DNA of 64,000 bases from an uncultured Oscillospiraceae bacterium (GTDB lineage Bacteria; Bacillota_A; Clostridia; Oscillospirales; Oscillospiraceae): the NCBI GenBank assembly GCA_910579155.1, contig CAJTTS010000010.1:1-64000 (forward strand). Direction: 5' to 3'. Position 1 is the first letter of the stretch, and every line of letters begins with the position of its first letter. The notes beneath the pieces are model-generated. The model was not told the DNA's origin. It searched no databases and worked only from the letters and a program-made list of their open reading frames with translations. Shown piece after piece: positions 16,904 to 24,740 of this stretch. A program made the translations under genes and the position numbers.

Positions 16904-17926
16904 TTAGATCATCTGCTGCCGCCGGCCAATGTTGATGGTGCCGTCCTGCATGTCGTCGATGGTGTCCAGGCTGCGTCCGGTGCCGTGGGCCACGCAGGAG
17001 ATGGCATCGTCGGCCACGAAGGTCTCAATGCCCGTGTGGGACTCGATCAGCTTGTCGAAGCCCCAGACCAGCGACCCGCCGCCGGTCATAATGATGCCGT
17101 TGCTGGAGATATCGGCCACCAGCTCGGGAGGCGTGCGTTCCAGCACACCGTGAATCGCCTCCAGGATGCGGGAGCAGGGCTCCTCGAAGGCCTCGATCAT
17201 CTCGCCGGAGGTGACGGAGAACACCCGGGGCAGGCCGGTCATCAGGCAGCGGCCCTTGACCTCCATGGAAATCTCCTCCGGCCGGGGGAAAACGCAACCG
17301 ATGGTCATTTTCAGCTCCTCCGCCGTGCGGTCGCCAATGAGGACATTGTGCCGCTTGCGGATGTACTTCACCACCGCCTCGCTAAACGCGTCGCCCGCTA
17401 CCTTGATGGACGCGGACTCCACAATGCCGGACAGGGAGATGACCGCGATGTCAGCGGTACCGCCGCCGATATCCACCACCATGTGGCCGTCCGGCTGGGT
17501 GATGTCCACCCCCGCGCCAATGGCGGCAGCCAGAGGCTCCTCAATGAGGTACACCCGCCGGGCGCCGGCCTGGATGCCCGCGTCAATAACGGCGCGCTCC
17601 TCGACCTCGGTGATGCCGGAGGGTACGCAGATGACTACCCGTGGCTTGAACAGCCGCACGGGGGCCACCTTGCGGATAAACTCTCGGAGCATCCGCTCGG
17701 TCATGTCGTAGTCCGAGATGACGCCGTCCCGCAGGGGCCGGATGGCTACGATGTTGCCGGGGGTCTTGCCCAGCATCTGCTGGGCCTCGGTGCCCACCTT
17801 CAACAGCTTGCCGGTGTTTTTGTCCAGGGCCACCACCGACGGCTCACGCAGAACGATTCCCTTGTCCTTGATATAGACCAACACGCTGGCAGTACCCAGA
17901 TCGATCCCGATATCCCTTGTAAACAT
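16904..17926 (-). CDS. mreB: Rod-shape-determining protein MreB (actin homologue)
   Basis: MreB forms membrane-bound filaments that orient lateral wall synthesis. The 340-residue protein begins MFTRDIGIDLGTASVLVYIK (phosphate loop 1). It has HMVVDIGGGTADIAVISLSG (phosphate 2) and the adenosine motif IIMTGGGSLVWGFD. The start at 17926 has AGGAGTGAGAAGC upstream; an in-frame extension to 17980 is rejected. mreC and mreD are not adjacent, so this may be the stand-alone paralogue (Mbl or MreBH type). It lies just downstream of the ncRNA and phage operon. Confidence 0.93.
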   Translation of the reverse strand: MFTRDIGIDLGTASVLVYIKDKGIVLREPSVVALDKNTGKLLKVGTEAQQMLGKTPGNIVAIRPLRDGVISDYDMTERMLREFIRKVAPVRLFKPRVVICVPSGITEVEERAVIDAGIQAGARRVYLIEEPLAAAIGAGVDITQPDGHMVVDIGGGTADIAVISLSGIVESASIKVAGDAFSEAVVKYIRKRHNVLIGDRTAEELKMTIGCVFPRPEEISMEVKGRCLMTGLPRVFSVTSGEMIEAFEEPCSRILEAIHGVLERTPPELVADISSNGIIMTGGGSLVWGFDKLIESHTGIETFVADDAISCVAHGTGRSLDTIDDMQDGTINIGRRQQMI

Positions 17927-18178
17927 GCTTCTCACTCCTGTAATATATACCGTGCCTTTGGAAGTCTGCCCCAAAAGCATTCCAGATAATCACGATCATA
18001 AAATACCCACTCTGGGTATACCTGTTAATCATACTAGACAATTTCTCATTTTGCAAGCCTTTTTCCCCATCCAACCCCTTAATTTTTCCATAAGGTTTTA
18101 TCCAATTCTCCGCCATTCTCAGGTAAAGACGCTAAAAAAGCACATTCCTCTTGGAACGCGCCAAAATAGGCCCCTCTC

Positions 18179-18350
18179 AAAGCTCCCTCGCAGCCGCCTG
18201 CTCCACGCTTCTTAGTTGCCACGCTGCGCAGCCGTCTGGACGCTCGGTCGCTTTCGCTCCGACTCGGCCTGGTCTGCGGGCCACTGCATGGCCCTCCGCT
18301 CGGCCTCGCTCCGCTCCAAGCTCCCTCGCAGCCGTCTGCTCCACGCTTCT
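18179..18350 (-). repeat. Tandem family-1 repeats after the ncRNA terminator
   Basis: One full unit (18216-18350) starts on the minus strand as TAGAAGCGTGGAGC, immediately after the T run of the ncRNA terminator, and ends GCGTGGCAAC. It is followed at once by the first part of a second unit beginning TAAGAAGCGTGGAGC (18179-18213). Confidence 0.75.
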
Positions 18351-18351
18351 A

Positions 18352-18657
18352 AAAACACCAGGCCCCCAGCCGTCCTACATTCGCGGCTGGGGGCCTACTT
18401 CTGGGTTTGATTGTCCAAGGGCCTCTACCTTCACTTTCTTCCGGTCTCTCCGGATGGTTTTGCGTTGGGGTTCCGCCTGAAACTGGTGTCTCCCTGTTTC
18501 CTCAAACAATGGTAGGCTTCAGACTGAATCTGGCTTCCGTCGCTTTCGTAAGCGTGTTTGGAACGAGCCGAGGCTTCGTTTCACTTTGCGTTTCCCAATC
18601 GCAGAAAGAGGGTGGTGCGTTCGACGTTAGTACATTGGACTCACCTTGTTCCTTTCT
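18352..18657 (-). ncRNA. Structured non-coding RNA, about 305 nt, class unassigned
   Basis: The region between the last baseplate gene and mreB has a strong minus-strand promoter at its upstream end and an intrinsic terminator at its downstream end. It has no convincing reading frame. Many small stems can be read in order on the minus strand: CGCTTACGAAAGCG, CAGATTCAGTCTG, CCGGAGAGACCGG, and AACGA...CGGCTCGTT. The ends also pair (GTCCAA near the 5' end with TTGGAC before the terminator, and CTTTC with GAAAG), closing a multibranched fold. It lacks the RNase P hallmark GAGGAAAGTCC and a tmRNA-like CCA end. 6S RNA, a raiA-type RNA or a new class are all open. Confidence 0.65.
18360..18396 (-). 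terminator. Terminator of the ncRNA
   Basis: A 13-bp GC-rich stem (AGGCCCCCAGCCG) is followed on the minus strand by TGGTGTTTTT. Confidence 0.85.
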
Positions 18658-18663
18658 GTTTGT

Positions 18664-18692
18664 ATTGTACTATAAGTTTCCGGGTTTGTCAA
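18664..18692 (-). promoter_or_regulatory. Promoter of the ncRNA
   Basis: TTGACA (18687-18692) and TACAAT (18664-18669) are separated by 17 bp on the minus strand, predicting a start near 18657. Confidence 0.82.
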
Positions 18693-18755
18693 CAGTTTTT
18701 TGTGCGATTTTTAAAAATTTTTGCCGGCTCCGCCTGTGCGCGGAGCCGGCATCGC

Positions 18756-19352
18756 TCACTCGATCTCCTCCAGATACCCGTCGTTCTCAATGGCCAGGCC
18801 GTACCAGCTCAGCCCCGTGTCTGCTGCGTGCCCGAAGGTGAGATGCCGTTTCGCCACCATGCCCCAGGTGTTGTACCAGAACACGTAGGTGACGTCCACA
18901 TGGCTGGGCAGGATTTCCTCGATGATGACCCGGATCCGGTCAAAGCCCTCCGGAATCCCCGCCACGTCGGGGAAGTACACCTTCACATACCCCGGCCGGT
19001 CCCCCTCCTCGGCCCGGGCGTTGAGTCCGCAGCCCCGGAGGGTGTCGTTGACGGCCTCCGGAGTGAAGCTGTCGCCGCTGATGCGCAACAGGGCGGCCAG
19101 GGCCTCCCGCCGCTGGCACACGGTGGTACACACCGGGCGGTAGGGCAACAGCGCCTCGATCCGCTCCAGGCCGAAGTCCTGTGCGGTGGCCAGGTTCATC
19201 TCCCGGGCGGTGTGGTCCAGCTCCTCCTCCCCGTGGTCCAGCCGCGCGCCGTAGGCGGCCAACTCCCCCCGGTTGATGGCGCCGGACCGCAGGTCATACA
19301 CCCCCAGCGGACGGAGCAGATTCACCAAACAGTCCTCAAATTTCACCGTCAT
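18756..19352 (-). CDS. Phage tail protein, DUF2313/XkdU-like (baseplate)
   Basis: This 198-residue protein is the last gene of the phage-derived operon. The start (KFEDCLVNLLRPLGVYDL) and length fit the YmfQ/XkdU (DUF2313, gp48-like) baseplate family that follows the baseplate J protein in PBSX-type modules. ATG overlaps the upstream stop (ATGA). In phages a tail-fibre gene normally follows; here the next element is the ncRNA on the same strand, so no fibre gene is visible. Confidence 0.75.
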   Translation of the reverse strand: MTVKFEDCLVNLLRPLGVYDLRSGAINRGELAAYGARLDHGEEELDHTAREMNLATAQDFGLERIEALLPYRPVCTTVCQRREALAALLRISGDSFTPEAVNDTLRGCGLNARAEEGDRPGYVKVYFPDVAGIPEGFDRIRVIIEEILPSHVDVTYVFWYNTWGMVAKRHLTFGHAADTGLSWYGLAIENDGYLEEIE

Positions 19353-20467
19353 GCGCCCGCCCCGCCGCCTTCCGTGCTTTCATCCCCAGAGCCGCCCTCC
19401 GGCTCCGCCCCGGCGCTACCGTCGGAGATATACAGCGCCCCCAACACCGGCAGGGTAATGCTATTCAGGGGCAGGTCCGCCTCCGGCGACGCCAAGCGGC
19501 AATTCGCCACCCCGTCCACACTGTAGATCAGCGAGATAAGCTGGGCCCTCGGCATGGGCTGGCCCAGCCGCTCTCCGTTGAACCAGCTCTCCAGCCTGTC
19601 CCTCACGGCCAGGGCCACCTCGTCAAATATCCGGTCCTCTTTGGCCCACAGCTCCACCGACACGTCCACCTTCGCCACCGTAGGCGGAACCACCTTCACA
19701 TCGCAGGCGATCTCCCTCACCCGGTTGAAGTGGTCCTGAAGGGTGTCCAACAGCGCCTGGTCGGGCACGCCCCCCTGTCCGGCGGGCACCACGTCCACCG
19801 TGCCCACCCCCCGGCTCCGGGGGATCACCGTCACCGCCGCCACGCCGTTGAAGGACATGGCCGTCTGCTGGTAAAAGGCGTTGTTGGCACCGTTGGCCAG
19901 CCGCTGATAGGTGGCCAGCACCCGCTCCCGCAGCGCCTCATCGCTCTCCTCATCCTGCCCGTCGGACAGCGCCTCCGGATTGGCGCAAGCCACGATACCC
20001 GTGGGCGGCAGGGCCATGTACACAATGGCGCCCTGTCCCACGTTGCCCGCCGCCCCGGCCTGGACCGCCGTAACAGGCGCCTCGCACCACAGCTCCCCCG
20101 CCGGGACGAAGGCGTCCCGGTCGGTGGCAAACCGCACGCCGCCCGCAGTCATGCACACCGTCCCCGCCGGCACCGTCATGTCCGTCTCCCGTGCCTCGTC
20201 CACATAGAACCGCACCGTCCCCGCCGCCTGGGTGGCCTTGCGCCGGGTAACGCCCCGCAGGCTTGCGTGCTTGTCCAAATCCTCCCCCTGGGCGGTCTGG
20301 GGGAAGCACTGCCGCCTGGTCCACTCCGCCTGAACATACAGGCTGTATATCTGGGCGGCCACGGCATAGAACCGCACCGCCAGCTCGCTGCTCCCCCCGG
20401 CCGCTTGGCCGGTCAGGGCCTGGAACGACCCGGCCAGGCCCTGATAGATCTCCTCTAATGTAATCAA
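19349..20467 (-). CDS. Baseplate J/gp47-family protein (XkdT-like)
   Basis: The 372-residue protein carries Baseplate_J hallmarks: GEDLDKHASLRGVTRRKAT near residue 65, VPAGTVCMTAGGVRFATD near 105 and AGAAGNVGQGAIV near 145. It is a wedge component of contractile-tail baseplates. The start appears to be TTG at 20467, nine bases after GGAGG. The C-terminal tail (about 345-372) is Gly/Ser/Glu-rich and low complexity. It is translationally coupled to the DUF2313 gene. Confidence 0.88.
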   Translation of the reverse strand: MITLEEIYQGLAGSFQALTGQAAGGSSELAVRFYAVAAQIYSLYVQAEWTRRQCFPQTAQGEDLDKHASLRGVTRRKATQAAGTVRFYVDEARETDMTVPAGTVCMTAGGVRFATDRDAFVPAGELWCEAPVTAVQAGAAGNVGQGAIVYMALPPTGIVACANPEALSDGQDEESDEALRERVLATYQRLANGANNAFYQQTAMSFNGVAAVTVIPRSRGVGTVDVVPAGQGGVPDQALLDTLQDHFNRVREIACDVKVVPPTVAKVDVSVELWAKEDRIFDEVALAVRDRLESWFNGERLGQPMPRAQLISLIYSVDGVANCRLASPEADLPLNSITLPVLGALYISDGSAGAEPEGGSGDESTEGGGAGA

Positions 20468-20471
20468 ACGC

Positions 20472-20822
20472 TCATCCCTCCAACTGGGCCGTCACCGACA
20501 GCGCCGTCCCCTGCCACAGCAGTTCCACCGTCACCGTCAGCGCGTCCCGCTCCCGGCGCACCGCCGCCCCGGTCACCGTCACGCCGTCCAGTCCGGCCAG
20601 CGCCTCCGCGGCGAACTGCCGGGCCAGCGTCTCCCAGGCGGAGGGCTTCTCCCGCCGGAGCTGCCCCATCCGGCTGCCCAGCTCGGGCAGGAATGGGAAA
20701 CTCCCCCGCCGGGCGGTGAGGCGGAACAGCACCTCGTTTATCATCGCCTCCCCGTCCCGGACCACGGTGACGCCGCCGTTGCCATCGGCCACATAATCTC
20801 TCTCGTTCAGCAGCAGGCTCAT
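20472..20822 (-). CDS. Baseplate wedge protein, gp25/XkdS-like
   Basis: The 116-residue protein begins DYVADGNGGVTVVRDGEAMINEVLFRLTARRGSFPFLPELGSR in outline, the expected gp25/DUF2634 pattern with a conserved RGSFPFLPELGS core. It occupies the XkdS position before baseplate J. Coupled start near the upstream stop (15-bp gap). Confidence 0.8.
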   Translation of the reverse strand: MSLLLNERDYVADGNGGVTVVRDGEAMINEVLFRLTARRGSFPFLPELGSRMGQLRREKPSAWETLARQFAAEALAGLDGVTVTGAAVRRERDALTVTVELLWQGTALSVTAQLEG

Positions 20823-20837
20823 CCCGCCATCCCCCCA

Positions 20838-21257
20838 TCACATACCCCCCAGGATCTCCAGCACGATCCTTCGGATCATCTCCTCCAGCGTCTCATCCCC
20901 GACATAAACCTGGCCCATCAGCCTCACGTTTTCCCCCTCGACCGCCACGTCTTCGCCGGCCGCGACGCGCACGATGTCCCCCTGCACGGTCGTCTGCCTG
21001 GCCGTCACGGCGACCTGGTCGGGCACGTCTCCGTCCTGGCGCGCCCCCACCACGCAGGGGATTTCCCCCTGGCCCTGGATGACCAGAACCCTCTGGCCCA
21101 CCTTGGGCGTCCACCGGTAGCCCGCCGGGGCGTAGACCTGTACCCCCCGCCGCTCGCAGTCCATCATCACTGCCATCTCCCCGCCGCTCATGGTGACGAT
21201 CCCGGTCTGACCCTCGCCGCTGTCCGCAGGCCGCTTCTGCTGTCCGCTCAGCCACAT
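20838..21257 (-). CDS. Baseplate spike-like protein (gpV/XkdR position)
   Basis: The 139-residue protein has an OB-fold-like core (WTPKVGQRVLVIQGQGEIPC). A short beta-helix-like repeat region follows (VTARQTTVQGDIVRVAAGED and after), resembling phage baseplate V or Gp45-type puncturing spikes. XkdR/DUF2577 is the alternative family for this position. ATG at 21257 has AGGAGGAATTTTG upstream; a longer frame reaching into the repeat is rejected. Confidence 0.65.
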   Translation of the reverse strand: MWLSGQQKRPADSGEGQTGIVTMSGGEMAVMMDCERRGVQVYAPAGYRWTPKVGQRVLVIQGQGEIPCVVGARQDGDVPDQVAVTARQTTVQGDIVRVAAGEDVAVEGENVRLMGQVYVGDETLEEMIRRIVLEILGGM

Positions 21258-21271
21258 CAAAATTCCTCCTG

Positions 21272-21422
21272 TTGTCACGCTGCGCAAGCGCCTGGTCGCT
21301 CGGTCGCTTTCACTCCGGCTCGCTCTGGTCTGCGGAACGCATCGCGTTCTCGCTTTCAGCGCCCCTCCGCTCGGTCTCGCTCCGTTTCAAGCTCCCTCGC
21401 AGGCACCTGCTCCGCGCTTCTC
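21272..21422 (-). repeat. Family-1 repeat after the XkdQ-like gene
   Basis: On the minus strand the stop TGA of the upstream gene is followed by GAGAAGCGCGGAGCAGG and about 145 bp of GC-rich sequence ending GCGTGACAACAGGAGG, so the next ribosome site follows directly. Confidence 0.8.
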
Positions 21423-22376
21423 TCAAATCATGCTGTCCGCTTCGCCCAGCACCAGGGTGGTGGTCAACCCTTCGCTGCCGCAGGACACCTCCACCTGGGC
21501 CGCCCGGTAGGTCCCGTCGGCGCCGCAGCCCTTCAGTTCCACCGACACCAGGTCCCCAGGCCAGGCCAAAAATCCCCCGGCCAGGGCAATTCTCATCCGC
21601 ACCCGCCCGGACCGCGCCGCCCGGAGCTGGTAGTCGGCGGTATACCGCATGGCGGCGGTTCCGGTAGTGTTGGGCACCGTAATCACCCGCCGGGCGCAGC
21701 CCCCCTGGGCCTGAAACGCCGGGTCGGACACCCACTGGGTGCCCCAGGTGGTCCGCCGCCGCACCGCCACCTGGCTGAGCACCCCGTGGCGCTCCTCCCG
21801 GTACTCCCAGCCGGTCACCGGGTCACCCTCCTGAACCAGCAGCTTTTTTCCGTCCGCCGGCGGGTCCAGCACCAGCCGCCCGCACCGGTCAAACCGGGGC
21901 ACAACCCCGCCGTAATAGCAGGCAAACCGCCGCACCACGCTCCACTCGCTCTCTCCGCTGCTCACGGTGAACCCGGCCACAGAGGGCAGCATGCCGCCCC
22001 CCACCGCCTCCACGCCGTAGGGCGACACATGGTTGGCGATGAGGTCTGCCCGGGTGCAGCGCTGGTACTCGGCGGGCATGGCCTCGTTGTCCAGCAGCAG
22101 CGCCGCCATTCCCCGGCCGGACAGCTCCAGATACAGCCCGTCCTTCCCGCAGACCACCCCGTACTCGTCCACCACTCCGGTGAACACCCGCTTGCCCTCC
22201 CACTGGGCGTAAAAGCGGCAGGCGGCAGACAGCGCCTTCTCCTGCCCCCGCTCCCACAGGCAACGCAGGAAAAAGCTGTCGCAAGGGGTATCGGTTCCGT
22301 AGCAGAATTTCCAACTGACGGCGGTGGGCAGCTCCAGCTCTCCGCCGCCGCCCAGCATCACCCGGCAGCGCATCAT
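21423..22376 (-). CDS. Tail hub protein, XkdQ/gpD-like
   Basis: This is a 317-residue protein in the position of XkdQ, the baseplate hub protein related to phage late-control D (gp27-like). It shows a hub-like pattern: a Cys/Phe-rich beta N-terminus (FCYGTDTPCDSFFLRCLWE), a mid region (LSGRGMAALLLDNEAMPAEY) typical of XkdQ, and a C-terminal AWPGDLVSVELKGCGADGTY. ATG overlaps the LysM gene stop (ATGA) and has GGTGAGGGTGAA before it. Confidence 0.8.
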   Translation of the reverse strand: MMRCRVMLGGGGELELPTAVSWKFCYGTDTPCDSFFLRCLWERGQEKALSAACRFYAQWEGKRVFTGVVDEYGVVCGKDGLYLELSGRGMAALLLDNEAMPAEYQRCTRADLIANHVSPYGVEAVGGGMLPSVAGFTVSSGESEWSVVRRFACYYGGVVPRFDRCGRLVLDPPADGKKLLVQEGDPVTGWEYREERHGVLSQVAVRRRTTWGTQWVSDPAFQAQGGCARRVITVPNTTGTAAMRYTADYQLRAARSGRVRMRIALAGGFLAWPGDLVSVELKGCGADGTYRAAQVEVSCGSEGLTTTLVLGEADSMI

Positions 22377-22957
22377 TTCACCCTCACCTTCTCTCCCGGA
22401 TAGATGAGATTGGGGTTTCGGATGGACGGGTTGAGCTCCACAATCCGGCTCAGCTCCGTGCCGTACCGCCGGGACAGCTCCCACAGGGTGTCTCCCCGGA
22501 CCACCGTGTGCCACTGGGCCTCCCCCGTCTCCTCCGCCGCAGCCTCCTCGGAGCTACCACCGGATGAGACGGTCGGCCTGCTGGCCAGCCTGGTTTCCCC
22601 GCAGCCGTCAACGACCTCCCAGAACTCAAAGGAATACGCCACATAGTCCCGCCGGGGCGCCTGCCTCAGCTCCAGGGCGGCGAACCAGGCCGTGGTGGTC
22701 ATCCATACCGGGTGGGCCAGCACCCCCGGCGTCTCCTCATAAAACACGGTGGCCAGCGCCTTGAAGGTATCGTAGGCGCTTTCCCCCACGAACTCCCCCT
22801 CCCCTTTGAGCACCCGCCTGGTCTGTCCCAGGCTCTGCAAACAGTGCCGCCCGAAGGGGATCTTATGGATCGCCATCTTCCGCTCATAGGTGATGGAATA
22901 CACCCTGGGGTTGTGCGGCCATACAAAGTTTTTGAACCGCATGGGCGCAAGAATCAT
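22373..22957 (-). CDS. LysM-containing tail protein, XkdP-like
   Basis: The 194-residue protein has an N-terminal tail domain with DNA-circularisation-like features (PRVYSITYERKMAIHKIPFG). A C-terminal LysM peptidoglycan-binding domain covers about 147-194 (HTVVRGDTLWELSRRYGTEL, then NPSIRNPNLIYPGEKVRV). LysM-bearing XkdP proteins link the tail tube to the hub. ATG at 22957 is preceded by TGAGGAGTGAAACG; this site lies right after a family-1 repeat. Confidence 0.88.
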   Translation of the reverse strand: MILAPMRFKNFVWPHNPRVYSITYERKMAIHKIPFGRHCLQSLGQTRRVLKGEGEFVGESAYDTFKALATVFYEETPGVLAHPVWMTTTAWFAALELRQAPRRDYVAYSFEFWEVVDGCGETRLASRPTVSSGGSSEEAAAEETGEAQWHTVVRGDTLWELSRRYGTELSRIVELNPSIRNPNLIYPGEKVRVK

Positions 22958-22971
22958 CGTTTCACTCCTCA

Positions 22972-23006
22972 TTGTCGCGCTACGCCTGTTCACGGCGGCT
23001 CCGCGC
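22972..23006 (-). repeat. Short family-1 repeat between tail genes
   Basis: On the minus strand the stop TGA is followed directly by GCGCGGAGCCGCCGTGAACA and ends GCGCGACAATGAGGAG. At 35 bp it is the minimal form, with both family ends and almost no interior. Confidence 0.7.
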
Positions 23007-23672
23007 TCAGAATATGGTCATCCCGCCGTCGTACCGCCGGCTGTCCCGCCGCACCGCCCGGTCCAGCTCGTCCACGGTGAGGGCGGCAGTCCGCCCCGGC
23101 TCCCCGGCCCGCAGCGTCCGCCCCGACGGCTCCCCACCCGGGGCCTGGACCGGGGCGGCGGGGCGGACTGCCTGGACGGTCTGCCGGTACAACCCTTCCA
23201 GCCCGCTGCGCGCCTCATGCCGGACCGCCCGCGCCAATTCCACGCCCTTTTCCTCGCTCAGGCGCGCTCCGGCGGCCTCCGCCGCCTCTTCCACCGCCAT
23301 CCGCGCTCCCTGCGCCGCAATCTCCCCCGGCAGGCCCAGGAGCTCCGCTGCCGTCCTCCGCCAAGCGGCCTCCGCCTTCGCCCCCGCGCCGTCATCCAGC
23401 CTCCACACCGGTCCGCTCCCTGTTTCCTCCCCAGGGACGAGCCCTTCCGTCTCCCCATATTCCCCGGCCATAAGCTCCGGCGCGCCTGTATCCGGCTCCA
23501 CCGGAGCCTCCCGCTGTTCACCCCCGGCGGGGGCGGTTTCCCCATCCCCCTCCTCCTGGGGGATCGCCGGGAGCGTCCGGCCTCTCAGGGCGGGGACGTC
23601 CTCCCAGTCCTCCCCTTCCTTCTCGTCCTCATCCTCCAGCATCGCCAACAGTTCCTCCAGCCGGTCAACCAA
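23007..23672 (-). CDS. Short protein in the tape-measure position
   Basis: The 221-residue protein has no recognised domain. Residues 1-100 are acidic and low in hydrophobicity (MLEDEDEKEGEDWEDV). Residues 105-165 are helical (AAWRRTAAELLGLPGEIAAQ and on). The C-terminus ends RRDSRRYDGGMTIF. It lies between the frameshifted chaperone and the LysM protein, where contractile phages encode a tape measure of 600-1200 residues. Either it is an unusually short tape measure, or the tape measure has been deleted and this is an unrelated remnant. The start appears to be TTG at 23672, overlapping the upstream stop by 8 bp. Confidence 0.65.
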   Translation of the reverse strand: MVDRLEELLAMLEDEDEKEGEDWEDVPALRGRTLPAIPQEEGDGETAPAGGEQREAPVEPDTGAPELMAGEYGETEGLVPGEETGSGPVWRLDDGAGAKAEAAWRRTAAELLGLPGEIAAQGARMAVEEAAEAAGARLSEEKGVELARAVRHEARSGLEGLYRQTVQAVRPAAPVQAPGGEPSGRTLRAGEPGRTAALTVDELDRAVRRDSRRYDGGMTIF

Positions 23673-23958
23673 CGTCCCCGCCCCCTTTCAACTTCCGATA
23701 CCTGGCCCAGTCGAACCGGCTGTTCACCGACCAGCTCTCCCGGGGCGCGCCACACACGGGGCACGGCTCCCCGCTCGCCCGCTCCCTGCAATCGGGGCAC
23801 AGCCGCGCCAGCTCCTCCTCCTGGTCCAACGCCAGATTCAGGGCGCACCACAGGTAGTCCCGGTCAGTCATCCGTTTCGCCCGCTCTTCGGTAGGCAGAG
23901 CGCCAAACAAGCGGAGCACACGCCACTGAAGGCGCTCATAACGCGCGTGCTCCAGGCT
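23665..23958 (-). CDS. Frameshift extension of the tail assembly chaperone (gpGT-like)
   Basis: This frame has no sensible start of its own. It continues the chaperone after a -1 shift at 23958-23964, giving a fusion of 110 + 97 residues. The extension begins SLEHARYERLQWRVLRLFGA and carries two CxxC pairs (CPDC and CPVC, a zinc-ribbon-like knuckle) before the end WARYRKLKGG. In lambda-like and myophage tails the longer product recruits tail tube protein to the tape measure. The zinc-ribbon-like part is unusual. Frame and motif are read from sequence; the shift is inferred. Confidence 0.75.
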   Translation of the reverse strand, partial: SLEHARYERLQWRVLRLFGALPTEERAKRMTDRDYLWCALNLALDQEEELARLCPDCRERASGEPCPVCGAPRESWSVNSRFDWARYRKLKGGGDVG

Positions 23959-24287
23959 TTTTTTCGCCGGGAAATCTCCTCTTCCCCGTCCAGCGGCGAG
24001 GGATTGCACGCCCGGTTAAACTCCGCCCAAGCGTCCGCCAGCCGTGCGATGTCCTCCACCCGCAGCCCGTCCAGCGCCGCCTGTCCGTCCTCAAACACAG
24101 GCTTTCCCTTTCGCTCCAGCGACCTGGCCACCAGGCATGCGTTCCGGCACAGCGCCCGCTCTTTTCCGTCCTGCGCCAGCGCATCGCCCTCCCGTCTGGC
24201 CTCCAGCACCTCCCGGGCGGACAGCAGCCGCAGCTCGCCCCCGTCCACTTTCGTCCGGTCCGGCCCAACCCAAAACATGCCATCCAT
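23868..24287 (-). CDS. Tail assembly chaperone, short form (gpG/XkdN-like)
   Basis: The 139-residue protein lies between the tail tube and the tape-measure slot, the classical place of the short chaperone. It is helical with a middle segment LRVEDIARLADAWAEFNRAC typical of these proteins. Past the slippery site its zero-frame tail (AWSTRVMSAFSGVCSACLAL) is short and probably dispensable. The ATG follows the tube gene stop immediately (TAAATG). It should be made in excess over the frameshifted form. Confidence 0.75.
   Translation of the reverse strand: MDGMFWVGPDRTKVDGGELRLLSAREVLEARREGDALAQDGKERALCRNACLVARSLERKGKPVFEDGQAALDGLRVEDIARLADAWAEFNRACNPSPLDGEEEISRRKKAWSTRVMSAFSGVCSACLALCLPKSGRNG
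23958..23964 (-). other. Programmed -1 frameshift slippery site A AAA AAA
   Basis: In the zero frame the minus strand reads CGA AAA AAA GCC. A -1 slip on the seven A's enters the frame of the next open reading frame (AGC CTG GAG). Both frames are open across the site. This is the standard heptamer in tail chaperone genes. Confidence 0.8.
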
Positions 24288-24701
24288 TTACGCCGCCGTC
24301 TCCATGCGGCTCTTGGCCACCAGGGTGAGCTTCTCCACCACCATCTTGCCCAGTTGCGCGTCCTCCTGGATATCGCTCCACTGGCAGTCGGAGTAAATCA
24401 CCTTCCGGTCCGGCTTACAGATGACCAGGGAGAAGTTGCGCATCTGATAAAAGTCCAGCCCGTCGGCAATGGCCTGATCGGTGGCGTACAGCCGGGTGAG
24501 CTGAATGACATAGTTCTGGGGCCCCTGGACGGTGGCTACCGGCTCCTCCTCGCCGAAGGCCTCCACGGCGTAGGAGGAGCGGGTGGTCTTGCAGTTGTAG
24601 CTCTGCACCACCGCCACCTTCTGCCCGTCCAACTCCAGCCAGATGTCGGAGCTGGTGGGGAACCCCGCCGCGCTCAGGCCCGTGTTTATCGTCTGATTCA
24701 T
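24288..24701 (-). CDS. Contractile tail tube protein (XkdM-like)
   Basis: The 137-residue protein has the length and fold signals of a PBSX-type tail tube: SDIWLELDGQKVAVVQSYNC near the start, a central VIQLTRLYATDQAI and the end KMVVEKLTLVAKSR. It follows the sheath gene, as expected, and would polymerise into the inner tube. A family-1 repeat separates it from the sheath gene. Confidence 0.85.
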   Translation of the reverse strand: MNQTINTGLSAAGFPTSSDIWLELDGQKVAVVQSYNCKTTRSSYAVEAFGEEEPVATVQGPQNYVIQLTRLYATDQAIADGLDFYQMRNFSLVICKPDRKVIYSDCQWSDIQEDAQLGKMVVEKLTLVAKSRMETAA

Positions 24702-24740
24702 TTCAATTCCCTCCTTGTATTCGGCTCAAACGCTGTCCCA

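Noticed and set aside
18352..18657. RNase P RNA or tmRNA
   Set aside because: No GAGGAAAGTCC or ACAGAA-type RNase P core, and no tRNA-like end with CCA or tag-peptide frame.
18407..18841. Plus-strand open frame through the ncRNA and into the DUF2313 gene
   Set aside because: No ribosome site, crosses a promoter and terminator of the opposite strand, and its product has no protein-like pattern.
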